A stretch of DNA of 64,000 nt, taken from Gracilibacillus orientalis. Its GTDB lineage: Bacteria; Bacillota; Bacilli; Bacillales; Amphibacillaceae. The translations under genes and the position numbers were made by a program. The notes under the pieces were generated by a model. That model made no database searches. It saw only the letters and a program-made list of their open reading frames with translations, and was not told the DNA's origin. Shown piece by piece: positions 27,258 to 36,969 of this stretch. The stretch covers positions 186,001 to 250,000 of the forward strand of contig NZ_FOTR01000004.1 of NCBI RefSeq assembly GCF_900114645.1, written 5' to 3'. How positions within the stretch are numbered: the stretch's first letter is position 1; every line of letters begins with the position of its first letter.

Positions 27258-28241
27258 ATGGAGGCAAAAAAGCAGGTGAAATACATATTAGGAATTACAT
27301 TGATTGTGGTATCAATCTTTGTTATTTTTTTAGTGTTCAAATCTAGTCAGATTATGGATGATATGGATGCTTCTGAGGTAGCTCCTACTAAAGTATTAAT
27401 CTTAACTACCGATCGATTAAACGACCAAAGCTGGGGAAGTTTGGCTTATAAAGGAAAAATACTTATTGAAGAAGAGTATAATGTAACTGCTGAGGTTCTT
27501 GGAGAAGTGGATGAAGAGAAGGATACGTCTTCAATTGTGAAAGAATATGTTGACCAAGGTTATGAATTAATTATCGGCCACGGTAGAGAATTTTCAGAAC
27601 CATTTTATCGAATTAGCAACCAATATCAGGATGTTCAGTTTGTGACAGTGCATGGTGATAAAACTGCGAATAATCTTGCCATTTATACTTTTAATCAAAA
27701 TGAAATAGAAGTTATTGCAGGAATGGCTGCTGGATTAAAAACAAAGTCGAAAAAAATTGGACTAATTGATGCTGTTAATAATAAGCAAAAGGATTGGGGA
27801 TTTTCTCAAGGTATTGAATACATTGATGATAATATTGAATTAATTTATAAAGTAGTACCAGAAAGAACCAGCAAATCTGAAGCAAAATCAGTTGCTGCTG
27901 ATTTAATTGATCAGGGTGTAGATGTCATCTATACGAAAGGAAATAGCTACAATCAAGAGGTTATTAATTATGCAAAAGAAAACGGCATTTATACTATAGG
28001 GTATCTGGAAGACCAATCTTATATGGCTGAAGACAAGGTGCTTACTAGTGTTTTAAATGACGTGCCAATGGCCTATAATGCTATTTTGAAAGATTTTTTC
28101 AGTGAAGAAGGAATTCAGTTTGAGAAGCAATACTTAGATGATAATGATGGAGTTTATGGCATAGCACCATTTGGTCCAATGTTTTCAGAAGATGAAATTC
28201 GAACAATCGAAGAAGCAACAGAGCTCGATATACCGCATTAA
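27258..28241 (+). CDS. Med-like BMP-family extracytoplasmic protein
   Basis: A 327-residue protein with an N-terminal membrane segment (about residues 9-28) and an extracytoplasmic substrate-binding fold of the basic membrane protein family. Typical pieces are ILTTDRLNDQSWGSLAYKG, DQGYELIIGHGREF, QNEIEVIAGMAAGLKTKSKK and VAADLIDQGVDVIYTKG. This composition resembles B. subtilis Med, which KinD needs to phosphorylate Spo0A. Unlike Med it has no lipobox cysteine and seems anchored by its N-terminal helix. It is 30 bp upstream of a histidine kinase, supporting a sensor-partner role. Confidence 0.75.
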   Translation: MEAKKQVKYILGITLIVVSIFVIFLVFKSSQIMDDMDASEVAPTKVLILTTDRLNDQSWGSLAYKGKILIEEEYNVTAEVLGEVDEEKDTSSIVKEYVDQGYELIIGHGREFSEPFYRISNQYQDVQFVTVHGDKTANNLAIYTFNQNEIEVIAGMAAGLKTKSKKIGLIDAVNNKQKDWGFSQGIEYIDDNIELIYKVVPERTSKSEAKSVAADLIDQGVDVIYTKGNSYNQEVINYAKENGIYTIGYLEDQSYMAEDKVLTSVLNDVPMAYNAILKDFFSEEGIQFEKQYLDDNDGVYGIAPFGPMFSEDEIRTIEEATELDIPH

Positions 28242-28271
28242 TTTTAGTTGAGATGATAGGAGAAATGCCGG

Positions 28272-30092
28272 ATGATTTCCTTTTTTCGAAAATTTTCATT
28301 ACGTAATAAATTATTATGCATTCTCCTTACAGTTATGGTTGTTTTTAGTGGTTTTTCTCTTTTATTAATTCAATCTATTGAGGAAGTCAGTACCGTTACG
28401 AACTCTATCAAGGATGAAAATATACCTGAGATTGTATGGCTAAATCAGTGGGAAAAGGAATTGGAAATTAAAAAACAAATTGTTCTTAGTAACTCCCATA
28501 CAGATTTTGAGCATGATTTTCAACAGAAATTTGAAGAGAATGACATTAGAACCAGTAGTATGGAGCTAAGGGATGAAATTCCTATACCGGAAAGTATCGA
28601 AAATATACATAAGCAATTAATGCTATTAGATTTCACTGTAACAAATAAAGTATTTGGCTTACTTGAATATAATGAAGTAGAGGCAGCAAGAAAAGTGATT
28701 GAATCAGAATATCTACCTATACTAGAATCATTAAAAGACACTGTCGTTACACAACGTAATGATGAGTACAATTCTTTACAACAAAATACGAGTACATACC
28801 CAAAAATTATTGAAAAATCATTATATTTCTTACTTATTATCACAATAGTCGCAATATTAATTTCCATTTATTTTTCATTTAAAATGAGTAAGAGTATTAC
28901 AAAACCAATCGAATCGATGGTTACGAAGGTAAACAAAATCGCAAATGGTAATTATGGGGAAAAGGTATCTCATAATACTCAGCCGGAACTGCAAAGTTTA
29001 GCTAAATCAATTAATCAAATGTCGATCAGTTTACAGCAGTCTTTTCAGCAAATCATTTCTGATAAAATGAAACATGAACAGATTTTAAACTCCTTACCTG
29101 TTGGTATCATTACGTATGATAAAACGGAGAAAGAATTTTTGGCGAATTCATATGTTCGTAGTTTATTTGAATTAAGCAATGAAAGCATTACGGATAGTGA
29201 TATTATGGAAAAGCAAAATAAATATCCTATACTGAAAATGCTTATCTCGAACGAATCTTTTCAAAATAAAAAAATTAAAATTACTATTCATAATAAAGAA
29301 TATGTATTACTAGTTTCTCAGAGTAAATTAAAAGATTATCAGCAAGTGACCACTGGGAAAATCCTTTTCTTTATTGATGTTACCGAATCTACTAAGTTGG
29401 AAAATCGCATGATACAGTCAGAAAAGCTTGCTTTAGTTGGTGAAATGGCGGCTAGTTCAGCTCATGAAATAAGAAATCCATTAACCGTTATACATGGATT
29501 CTTAACGCTAATGAAAGAGTCTATGCCAACTGAGAAATTGGAAAAGTATAATTTCCATTTAATGATGAAAGAAATTGACCGTCTTTATTCGATTGTGGAA
29601 CAGATGTTATTAATGTCGAATCATAAAAAGCCGGAGAAAGATATGGTATTATTGAGAAATATGCTGGAAGATTTGTTACCTCTTATGTATAGTTCATTGG
29701 AAGCGAAAAATATTAATGTTGTCACAGATATTACAGATGAATACATACTTGCGGATCAAAAGCAGTTAAAACAAGTATTCCTAAATCTTTTACGTAATAG
29801 TAAAGACGCAATTGGCGATGATGGATCAATAAAGATAGAAGGTAGAGTCGAAAATAACAAATATAATATTTATTTTAGTGATACGGGATTAGGTATTCCA
29901 GATTCCATTAAAAATGTGTTGTTTGAGCCTTTCTCAACATCTAAATCTAATGGAACTGGTTTAGGATTGAATGTTGTCTGTAGGATTATTAAAAATCATC
30001 AAGGTGAAATTACTGTTGTTTCTAGTGATTCGTCAGGAACAACATTCAAAATAACACTGCCTATTATTAAAAATAAAAGCTCTGATAATTGA
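28272..30092 (+). CDS. Membrane histidine kinase, sporulation-kinase type
   Basis: A 606-residue sensor kinase. Order: membrane helix (about 13-33), ~145-residue extracellular helical domain, second helix (about 180-200), HAMP, a PAS-like domain (about 265-375), HisKA with the phospho-histidine in [17 protein letters not shown], and HATPase_c with [22 protein letters not shown] and [18 protein letters not shown]. The H-box HEIRNPLT and following GFL are characteristic of KinA-KinE. No response regulator is adjacent, as expected for a phosphorelay kinase. Pairing with a Med-like gene suggests a KinD-like job, though its extracellular domain differs from the Cache type. Confidence 0.85.
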   Translation: MISFFRKFSLRNKLLCILLTVMVVFSGFSLLLIQSIEEVSTVTNSIKDENIPEIVWLNQWEKELEIKKQIVLSNSHTDFEHDFQQKFEENDIRTSSMELRDEIPIPESIENIHKQLMLLDFTVTNKVFGLLEYNEVEAARKVIESEYLPILESLKDTVVTQRNDEYNSLQQNTSTYPKIIEKSLYFLLIITIVAILISIYFSFKMSKSITKPIESMVTKVNKIANGNYGEKVSHNTQPELQSLAKSINQMSISLQQSFQQIISDKMKHEQILNSLPVGIITYDKTEKEFLANSYVRSLFELSNESITDSDIMEKQNKYPILKMLISNESFQNKKIKITIHNKEYVLLVSQSKLKDYQQVTTGKILFFIDVTESTKLENRMIQSEKLALVGEMAASSAHEIRNPLTVIHGFLTLMKESMPTEKLEKYNFHLMMKEIDRLYSIVEQMLLMSNHKKPEKDMVLLRNMLEDLLPLMYSSLEAKNINVVTDITDEYILADQKQLKQVFLNLLRNSKDAIGDDGSIKIEGRVENNKYNIYFSDTGLGIPDSIKNVLFEPFSTSKSNGTGLGLNVVCRIIKNHQGEITVVSSDSSGTTFKITLPIIKNKSSDN

Positions 30093-30156
30093 AAAAATTG
30101 ATTTCAATTGTTACTATTTAAGGAAATACTTTAATATTAGAGAGGGTAGAATAAAA

Positions 30157-30588
30157 ATGGACTTTAACTTATTTATGGGAGATATAGCGGAGTCAGCTCG
30201 AAATGAAATTACACAAGCGGGATTTGAAGAACTTAGAACCACTGACGATGTGAAAGAAGCATTATCTGATGAGGGTACTACATTAGTGATGGTAAACTCT
30301 ACATGTGGCTGTGCAGGTGGTGTTGCAAGACCAGCAGCAGCTAGTGCGATTCATTATGATAAAAGACCTAATCAGCTCGTTACAGTTTTTGCTGGACAGG
30401 ATCGAGAAGCAACTGAATTAGCACGTCAATATTTTGAAGGATATGAGCCATCTTCTCCATCATTTGCTTTATTAAAAGATGGGCAAATCTTGAAAATGGT
30501 TGAAAGACATGAAATAGAAGGTCACAGCCCAGTAGAAGTAGTGAATAAACTTCAAGGCCTATTTGATCAATACTGTGAAGATATATAA
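30157..30588 (+). CDS. brxB: Bacilliredoxin BrxB (YqiW-like)
   Basis: A 143-residue thioredoxin-fold protein of the YphP/YqiW (DUF1094) family. The CGC motif in [14 protein letters not shown] is the redox centre that removes bacillithiol from S-bacillithiolated proteins. B. subtilis yqiW also lies downstream of bkd, supporting BrxB rather than BrxA. The start follows AGAGAGGGTAGAATAAAA. A strong terminator follows. Confidence 0.92.
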   Translation: MDFNLFMGDIAESARNEITQAGFEELRTTDDVKEALSDEGTTLVMVNSTCGCAGGVARPAAASAIHYDKRPNQLVTVFAGQDREATELARQYFEGYEPSSPSFALLKDGQILKMVERHEIEGHSPVEVVNKLQGLFDQYCEDI

Positions 30589-30608
30589 TAGTTGAGTTTA
30601 AGATGGTA

Positions 30609-30650
30609 TAAACCCGTTTCAATCATCCTTGAAACGGGTTTAAATTTGTA
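30609..30650 (+). terminator. Terminator after brxB
   Basis: Perfect 12-bp stem (30609-30620 with 30631-30642) with a 10-nt loop and an AT-rich tail (AATTTG). It lies between convergent brxB and the small minus-strand gene and may serve both. Confidence 0.75.
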
Positions 30651-30694
30651 ATTAGATCAATTTAAAGACCAAATTTAGTTGCTTACAAACAAAC

Positions 30695-30799
30695 TTAGTT
30701 TATAAAGGCCGCTAACCCTGCAGTAAATGTAGATAGTACCATAGCAACAATCATAATATATATAATAAGTTTCATTCGTTTCTCACGCTTAGATGCCAT
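30695..30799 (-). CDS. prli42: Stressosome-associated protein Prli42
   Basis: A 34-residue protein: a basic N-terminus (MASKREKRMK) followed by a single membrane helix with the VAMVLSTFTAGLAAF pattern typical of Prli42. In Listeria this miniprotein anchors the stressosome to the membrane through RsbR. The start is well supported by AAGGAGGATTTAAA. It is easily missed because of its size. Confidence 0.85.
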   Translation of the reverse strand: MASKREKRMKLIIYIMIVAMVLSTFTAGLAAFIN

Positions 30800-30890
30800 T
30801 TTAAATCCTCCTTTATTAGCAATACTAAAATATATTTTACAACTAATTAAAAGATAGGACAAGTAAATATCAAGAAAAGGGGTATAAACA

Positions 30891-32012
30891 ATGATTAATC
30901 AACAACGAATTATAAACCAATTTATTGAGTTGGTGAAAATTGATTCGGAAACAACGAAAGAAAGAAAAATAGCGGATTATTTAATCGATAAGTTTCAACA
31001 ATTGCAATTAGATGTGAAAGAAGATCAAACTAATCAAATAACTGGGCATGAAGCAGGAAATATCATTGCATGTCTAAAAGGAACAGATAATAGTATACCT
31101 GCTATCTATTTTACCGCACATATGGATACAGTTGTACCAGGTGCCGGTATTCAACCAGATATCCGTGATGGTGTAATATATTCTGATGGTACAACTATTC
31201 TAGGTGCCGATGATAAGGCTGGGATATCAGCTATATTAGAACTTATTCATATTTTAAACGAAAATCCGATTCCACATGGAGATATTTATTTTGTAATCAT
31301 GAGTGGGGAAGAATCTGGACTTGTGGGTTCTCAACAGTTTGACGTATCACAATTACCGGTAGAGTATGGTTACGCACTTGATAGTGATGGGGAAGTGGGT
31401 ACGATCATCACAGCAGCCCCTGCTCAAGCAAAACTATATGCCACCATAAAAGGAAAAGCGGCACATGCTGGAGTAAATCCTGAAAAAGGAATATCTGCGA
31501 TAAGTATGACTGCCAAAGCAATTACTAACATGCCATTGGGTCGAATCGATGAAGAAACAACTGCAAACGTTGGTAGCTTTGAAGGAAAAGGACCGACAAA
31601 TGTAGTTTGCGACCAAGTATTATTAATAGCAGAAGCAAGATCTTTATCAAAAGAAAAATTAGACCGACAAGTGAAATCGATGTGTGAGGCACTTGAAGAG
31701 ACTGCTTCACAAATGGGTGGAGCAGTAGATATTGAGGTTAAACCAATGTATCCTAATTATAAATTCACTGAGAACGATCAAGTTGTACAAGTAGCAATGA
31801 GTGCTGTTAATAAAGCATTTGGGAAATCGCCGTTGTTAAAAGTAAGTGGTGGCGGTAGTGACGCAAATCATCTTTCTGGAAATGGTATTCCAACAGTTAA
31901 TTTAGCTGTTGGTTACGAAAATATTCATACTAAAAATGAACGGATTGGTATTTCTGATTTAACCGAAGTACCCACTTTATTATTTGAAATAATTAAAGAA
32001 TCAGCTAATTGA
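30891..32012 (+). CDS. M20 family peptidase, PepT-like (YqjE-like)
   Basis: A 373-residue cytoplasmic zinc peptidase. Metal-ligand motifs are TAHMDTVVPG, GADDKAGISAILE and MSGEESGLVGS, in M20 order, with the dimerisation domain between (KAAHAGVNPEKGISAI). It resembles the tripeptidase-like YqjE that precedes yqjH in B. subtilis, as here. The substrate is not known. Start follows AAAAGGGGTATAAACA. Confidence 0.9.
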   Translation: MINQQRIINQFIELVKIDSETTKERKIADYLIDKFQQLQLDVKEDQTNQITGHEAGNIIACLKGTDNSIPAIYFTAHMDTVVPGAGIQPDIRDGVIYSDGTTILGADDKAGISAILELIHILNENPIPHGDIYFVIMSGEESGLVGSQQFDVSQLPVEYGYALDSDGEVGTIITAAPAQAKLYATIKGKAAHAGVNPEKGISAISMTAKAITNMPLGRIDEETTANVGSFEGKGPTNVVCDQVLLIAEARSLSKEKLDRQVKSMCEALEETASQMGGAVDIEVKPMYPNYKFTENDQVVQVAMSAVNKAFGKSPLLKVSGGGSDANHLSGNGIPTVNLAVGYENIHTKNERIGISDLTEVPTLLFEIIKESAN

Positions 32013-32022
32013 GTGTGATGAT

Positions 32023-33132
32023 ATGAAATCATGGTATCCCAAAAATGGGCGTGTTATATTGCATGTTGATATGAATAGTTTTTATGCATCGGTAGAAATT
32101 GCAGATAATTCGCAATTAAAAGGTAAGCCACTTGCTATTGCCGGTAATCCTGATGAACGTAAAGGAATTATTGTTACAAGTAGTTACGAAGCACGAAATA
32201 AAGGCGTAAAAACTACGATGTCACTTTGGGAAGCAAAAAAATATTGTCCTGAACTGATTGTAAAAAGACCGAATTTTGACCGTTATCGAGAGGTTTCCAA
32301 TCAAATTTTTCGAATCTTGGAAGACTATACGCCATATGTGGAGCCTGTCTCGATTGATGAAGCGTTTCTGGATATTACAGATAGCTATGATCTAGGCAAT
32401 CCACTCGAACTTGCCAATGCTATTCAACAACATCTAGCAAACGATTTAGACTTGCCGTGTAGTATAGGAGTAGCTCCTAATAAATTTTTAGCAAAAATGG
32501 CTTCTGATATGAAAAAACCAAACGGTATAACCATATTAAGAAAAAGGGATGTTTCCTCAAAGCTATGGCCATTAGCGATAGAAGAAATGTATGGAATCGG
32601 AAAAAAAACAGCAGAAAAATTAAAGAAATATCAGATAGTAACGATTGAAGATTTAGTAGAAACTGACACAGTATTGCTTAAAGGGTTATTAGGAGTAAAT
32701 GGGGAAAGATTAAAAACCAGGGCGCTGGGCGAAGATCCGCGTCCGGTTGATCCAGAAAGTGCGAGCAGTTTTAAAAGTATCGGAAGTTCACAGACGTTTC
32801 CGGCTGACGTATCTGATTATGATCCGCTACTAGCACAATTAAGAATTCTCTCGGAAAGTGTTGAAAAACGACTTCATCGAAAAGCAGCAGTCGGTGAAAC
32901 GATCCAATTAACCATTCGATACAGTGATAGAAAGACGATTACAAGAAGGATGAAATTGAATCAGTATATTGAAAAAGCCTCAGATATATATTTTTACAGT
33001 GAACAATTATTAGAAGAGCATTGGAATTCTGATCCGGTACGTCTATTAGGGATCACGGTTCAGAATGCGGTAAAAAAAGACGACATCACCTATCAATTGA
33101 ATTTATTTCATTATTTAGACCGATTGAAATAG
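32023..33132 (+). CDS. dinB: DNA polymerase IV, Y family (YqjH-like)
   Basis: A 369-residue translesion polymerase. Catalytic motifs are VDMNSFYASVE near the N-terminus and SIDEAFLDIT near residue 107; the thumb helix-hairpin-helix (EEMYGIGKKTAEKLKKY) and little-finger domain follow. The gene starts ten bases after the peptidase stop with a weak RBS. Position matches yqjH (polY1). It copies past damaged bases with low fidelity. Confidence 0.95.
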   Translation: MKSWYPKNGRVILHVDMNSFYASVEIADNSQLKGKPLAIAGNPDERKGIIVTSSYEARNKGVKTTMSLWEAKKYCPELIVKRPNFDRYREVSNQIFRILEDYTPYVEPVSIDEAFLDITDSYDLGNPLELANAIQQHLANDLDLPCSIGVAPNKFLAKMASDMKKPNGITILRKRDVSSKLWPLAIEEMYGIGKKTAEKLKKYQIVTIEDLVETDTVLLKGLLGVNGERLKTRALGEDPRPVDPESASSFKSIGSSQTFPADVSDYDPLLAQLRILSESVEKRLHRKAAVGETIQLTIRYSDRKTITRRMKLNQYIEKASDIYFYSEQLLEEHWNSDPVRLLGITVQNAVKKDDITYQLNLFHYLDRLK

Positions 33133-33250
33133 GAATGCAGACACGATGAACTCTTAGTGGTATAGTCACTTTAAAAATTTAAATAAGGTGTTTAAAGTAA
33201 AAGTGCCTATTTTACAAGTAAAGAAAGCATATAACCATTGGTATCACCAC

Positions 33251-33850
33251 TTTTATCACGGTGATAACCATCTGTAAGAATCCTACTGATCATAGTCTCA
33301 CTTTATAAGTAAGATAGGAAAGGGTTGATGCAAAACATGTCAAGAAAAAAAGCGAGGATAGATAGTCAGATGAAGGAAGATGTGTACTTCTCCTGTTTGT
33401 CATTCTGAAAGATAGCTTGTGCAGGCCGACCGCTGCGGCTGACCGTTTCGCTTTCCTAGGGGCATGTTCTTCAGCTAATCCCTCAGGAGTCGAAACGTCG
33501 GCCTCCGCTATAGCTTTTTCTACAACGAATATCAGAAAAAGCATGTTGGTTTTATAACCATTATTAGTGATTTTCAACGCCATAGCTTTGCACTTCCACA
33601 GGGATAATAACCCAAGATTCTAGGTCTGACACATGTTGTAGAGCATGATTCAGCGTAGGCCGCCCACTTCAACTCCTGTGGGACTCGTTTTTCCTGAAGA
33701 TCCACTTTTTCGAGCGGTTTTTGCGCGAAAAAGTTAGCTGAGGGAAAAACCCCACGGAAAGGGGAGTGGGCAGCCGAAGCGGGGGAGATTACTGTTAAAG
33801 TGAGACTATGATCAGTGGAGGTTTTACAGACGGTTAGTACCGTGATAAAC
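33251..33850. repeat. 600-bp non-coding element with 62-bp inverted arms
   Basis: Two arms of about 62 bp (33251-33312 and 33789-33850) are imperfect inverted repeats sharing an exact CTGATCATAGTCTCACTTTA core. Inside are two oppositely oriented copies of a hairpin repeat (about 33424-33512 forward and 33652-33790 reverse), with marks such as CGCTGCGG, CGCTTTCC, TTCAGCTAA and CAGGAGT. Open frames across it are short and lack RBSs. The rest of the 800-bp gap between dinB and rnz (33133-33250, 33851-33939) shows no gene. Confidence 0.75.
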
Positions 33851-33939
33851 ATGTCAAGATTACTACATGGAGTTAGCGCATACCATCTGAGTTAATGATA
33901 AGGACCGGGTGGGTTTTCCCCTAAACAAGCGCATTAAGC

Positions 33940-34857
33940 TTATTTTATGGTAGTTGAATAAAAATCATGTGCAATGACTGTATTATCAAAGTATTGCTTA
34001 GCTTCTGATAATAATTGAGCTACTTCGTCCGATTGAAAACGAGAAGAAATATGCGTCAAAACTAATCCCTTGATATGTGCGCGTTTAGCCAATTTTGCAA
34101 CTTCTGTTGTTGTAGAATGATAATAATCATATGCTAATTCTTCAAGTTCTTCGCTAAATGTAGCCTCATGAACTAATAAGTCGACATGAGTGATAAAAGA
34201 GATATATGCTTCATGTACCCGAGTATCTCCTAAAATGGCCACGCTTTTTCCTTTCTTAGGCTCTCCGATATAGTCTTTAGATTGAACTGTATTACCATTG
34301 GGTAGTTCGACTGTTTCTTCCGTTTTGAACTGGCGATAGATTGGACCAGGTGTAATACCTTCTTCTTTTAGTTTATCTACTAATAAAGGGCCAGGACTGT
34401 CTTTTTCATCAATACGGAAGCCAAAGCTGTCAATGGCATGATCTAATTTTTTGACAGCGACTGAAAATTGATCATCCTCGTAAATGACGCCTTCCTTTAG
34501 TTCCTTTATAATAATTGGGTATGATAATCTTGACTGGCTTACTGTTAATGATGTTTCTATAAATTGTTTAGTTCCTATTGGGCCATAAATGGTGACCGGA
34601 TCTTCTCCGCCTTGAAAAGACCGGCTGCTTAACATACCAGGTAATCCAAAAATATGATCTCCATGTAAATGGGTAATGAATATTTTTTCAATTTTTTTGG
34701 GCTTGATTGAAGTATGTAAAATTTGATGTTGCGTCGCTTCACCACAATCAAACATCCAAAGAGCATTACGTTCTTGTAATAGATCTAATACGATGGACGT
34801 GACGTTACGATCTTTACTAGGTAATCCAGCCCCTGTTCCTAAAAAATGTACTTGCAT
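33940..34857 (-). CDS. rnz: Ribonuclease Z
   Basis: Endonuclease that removes the 3' trailer of CCA-less tRNA precursors. The 305-residue metallo-beta-lactamase protein begins MQVHFLGTGAGLPSKDRNVTS, has the zinc motif THLHGDHIFGLPGML, and further ligands in LLVHEATF and LTHISSRF. Length is that of the short-form RNase Z. The start follows AAGGAATTAATCG; gdpD ends three bases upstream, so the two are probably co-transcribed. Confidence 0.95.
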   Translation of the reverse strand: MQVHFLGTGAGLPSKDRNVTSIVLDLLQERNALWMFDCGEATQHQILHTSIKPKKIEKIFITHLHGDHIFGLPGMLSSRSFQGGEDPVTIYGPIGTKQFIETSLTVSQSRLSYPIIIKELKEGVIYEDDQFSVAVKKLDHAIDSFGFRIDEKDSPGPLLVDKLKEEGITPGPIYRQFKTEETVELPNGNTVQSKDYIGEPKKGKSVAILGDTRVHEAYISFITHVDLLVHEATFSEELEELAYDYYHSTTTEVAKLAKRAHIKGLVLTHISSRFQSDEVAQLLSEAKQYFDNTVIAHDFYSTTIK

Positions 34858-34860
34858 CGA

Positions 34861-35604
34861 TTAATTCCTTTCTGCAAACCTTCTTTTTTTGATGTCAATC
34901 GCTAATTTAGGTACATCTGTAAAAAGTGCTTGACATCCTAAACGAATCGCTTTATTAATGGTAATTGGTGAATTTACTGTATATACTGCAACATATAATT
35001 TGTTTTCATTTGCCAGCGTGACTAATCTGTTCGATAGAAGGCGATAGCCGATATGGATACCTTTTGCTTTAATTTTTTTACTGTATGGGATCAATGTTCT
35101 ATTTCGTCTGCCTGTTAATAGAGCATAGTCGATGTTCACATTTTTATCATTAACTTTTGTAATACTAGCGTGGTTAAAACTGGAGATAACGGTTTGTTTT
35201 GCCATCTTGTATTCATTTAATTTTTGACAGACTATATCTTCTAATCCTTGATAAGAAATAATATTATTTTTAAGCTCTACATTCAATTTTAATTGTTTAC
35301 CCTGGTTCCATGCAAGTAAGTCATCTAACCTTGGTATTTTTGTGTCTGTAAAATGGGGAGATTTCCAACTTCCTGCATCTAGTTGTTTCAGTTCGTTATA
35401 AGTAAAATCCTTCACAAATCCTGTACCATTTGTTGTTCTGTTTAGCTGTTCATCATGGATTAAAACCGGGATGTTATCTTTGGTTAATTGTACATCTGTT
35501 TCAATACCATCCGCTCCGTGTTTATAAGCAAGCTCAAAAGCTGGCATTGTATTTTCGGGTGCATGTTTACTTGCACCACGATGTGCATAAATAATAGTAG
35601 ACAT
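34861..35604 (-). CDS. Glycerophosphodiester phosphodiesterase
   Basis: A 247-residue TIM-barrel enzyme that hydrolyses glycerophosphodiesters to glycerol-3-phosphate and an alcohol. Motifs are IYAHRGASKHAPENTMPAF, DGIETDVQLTKDNIPVLIHDE and NVELKN. No signal peptide is seen, so it is cytoplasmic, like B. subtilis YqiK. The ATG at 35604 follows AGAGGTGAAACG. The open frame continues upstream but would overlap the divergent gene and has no support. Confidence 0.92.
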   Translation of the reverse strand: MSTIIYAHRGASKHAPENTMPAFELAYKHGADGIETDVQLTKDNIPVLIHDEQLNRTTNGTGFVKDFTYNELKQLDAGSWKSPHFTDTKIPRLDDLLAWNQGKQLKLNVELKNNIISYQGLEDIVCQKLNEYKMAKQTVISSFNHASITKVNDKNVNIDYALLTGRRNRTLIPYSKKIKAKGIHIGYRLLSNRLVTLANENKLYVAVYTVNSPITINKAIRLGCQALFTDVPKLAIDIKKRRFAERN

Positions 35605-35782
35605 CGTTTCACCTCTAATATATAAGTTTAACTTCTTCATGATTGTCTTTAATTTAACAGGAAAAGTCAATGGTATAAGTAATATATTCGCTATTTCTAA
35701 CAAACATTTTACAAAACCTCCAAATTGAGATTTTGTTATATCCGTGTATTGAGTATGATATGATAGAAGTGGAGTTGATAGA

Positions 35783-36571
35783 ATGAACAGGTTACAAGGA
35801 AAACATGTACTGATAACTGGAGCTTCTAGCGGAATTGGCGAAGCGCTAGCATTTACGGTAGCAGAACAAAAAGCTATTCCTGTTTTGGTTGCCAGAACAG
35901 AAAGTAAATTATTACAGATTGCAAGGAAAATAGAAAATATGTACTCAATCAAACCAATCATTTATCCAATTGATATTACTGATCGTGAGGAGTGGCAGAA
36001 GGGAATAGATAATATTCTCAAGGAATGTGGTAAAATCGATGTGCTTATTAACAATGCTGGTGTAGGATATTTTGAGGAATTTGATCTAATAAATTGGGAC
36101 ACCATTGAAAATATGATTAGGCTCAATATCGATGCATTGTTTTTTACGACTTACTATTTACTTCCTACACTTATGAATCAACCTGCTGCACATATTATTA
36201 ATATCGGTTCTCAAGCAGGTAAAATTGCTACGCCTAAATCTGCTGTATATAGTGCTACTAAAGCAAGTGTTATCAGTTTCTCAAATGCATTGCGGATGGA
36301 ACTGAAAGGCAAGGTATCTGTTACGTCGGTAAATATTGGTCCGGTTGAAACTGCTTTTTTTGATATCGCTGATCCAAAAGGTGATTATCAAAAAAGTGTA
36401 TCAAAATATTTGTTAGATCCAAAGGATGTATCCAAGCATATAACCAAATCAATGTTTACAAATAAAAGGGAAATAAATTTACCGTTTTGGATGCATATAG
36501 GAAGTATGATGTATCAAAATTTTCCTCGCATAATGGAAAAAATTCTGAAGCCGGCCTTTAAGAAAAAATAA
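35783..36571 (+). CDS. Short-chain dehydrogenase/reductase (YqjQ-like)
   Basis: A 262-residue classical SDR. The cofactor motif is TGASSGIGEAL, the structural NNAG motif is present, and the catalytic tetrad includes Ser in NIGSQAG, Tyr and Lys in YSATKAS. The acidic/basic pattern after the second strand (ARTESKL) favours NADP. Substrate unknown. Position next to the YqkB-like gene matches yqjQ of B. subtilis. Start follows GTGGAGTTGATAGA. Confidence 0.9.
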   Translation: MNRLQGKHVLITGASSGIGEALAFTVAEQKAIPVLVARTESKLLQIARKIENMYSIKPIIYPIDITDREEWQKGIDNILKECGKIDVLINNAGVGYFEEFDLINWDTIENMIRLNIDALFFTTYYLLPTLMNQPAAHIINIGSQAGKIATPKSAVYSATKASVISFSNALRMELKGKVSVTSVNIGPVETAFFDIADPKGDYQKSVSKYLLDPKDVSKHITKSMFTNKREINLPFWMHIGSMMYQNFPRIMEKILKPAFKKK

Positions 36572-36584
36572 TGGAGGGGAAACT

Positions 36585-36908
36585 ATGCAATTGACGATAA
36601 CTAAAACTGCACTAGATAAATTGGAGTCATTAACGACAAAAAAATCAACTATATTAGCTTTAACGTATGACACAGAAGGCTGTGGTTGTGGTGTTAATGG
36701 TATGGCAACCATTGCGCTTATTGCAAAACAAGAAGCGAATCACAAAGAGGTAGACTGTGATCAATTTGATGTAGTCGTCCATAAACAAGAGGCAACATTT
36801 TTCAGTAAAGAAATGACATTAGATTATAATGGTACTACATTCCGTTTATCAAGTCCTAATGAAATGTTAAATCCGTTTATTCATACAAATTCAGTCATGG
36901 TCTCATAA
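36585..36908 (+). CDS. HesB-like iron-sulfur biosynthesis family protein (YqkB-like)
   Basis: A 107-residue protein with the A-type carrier fold. A single GCGCG-type cluster (DTEGCGCGVNG) is present rather than the three spaced cysteines of IscA/SufA, as in B. subtilis YqkB. A role in iron-sulfur metabolism is a family label, not proven. The start follows ATGGAGGGGAAACT, 13 bp after the SDR gene. A strong terminator follows. Confidence 0.85.
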   Translation: MQLTITKTALDKLESLTTKKSTILALTYDTEGCGCGVNGMATIALIAKQEANHKEVDCDQFDVVVHKQEATFFSKEMTLDYNGTTFRLSSPNEMLNPFIHTNSVMVS

Positions 36909-36912
36909 TGAG

Positions 36913-36940
36913 AAAGCTCGGGAAATCCCGAGCTTTTTTG
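36913..36940. terminator. Bidirectional terminator between yqkB-like and aldo/keto reductase genes
   Basis: Eleven-bp stem (36913-36923 with 36926-36936), with a tight A-rich loop and TTTTTT within the right side. It lies between convergent genes. Confidence 0.9.
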
Positions 36941-36969
36941 AGCAGATCAGAAAGTATAATAATTTCTTA

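Noticed and set aside
27164-27346. 60-codon frame overlapping the start of the Med-like gene
   Set aside because: It runs out of frame across the promoter and the Med-like N-terminus and has no RBS.
33290-33852. Two minus-strand open frames of 97 and 92 codons in the dinB-rnz spacer
   Set aside because: They lie inside the inverted-arm element, overlap each other, have no RBS and show no protein-like composition.
35605-35961. Longer GdpD protein starting at 35961
   Set aside because: It would overlap the divergent dehydrogenase gene, and the family N-terminus and RBS are at 35604.
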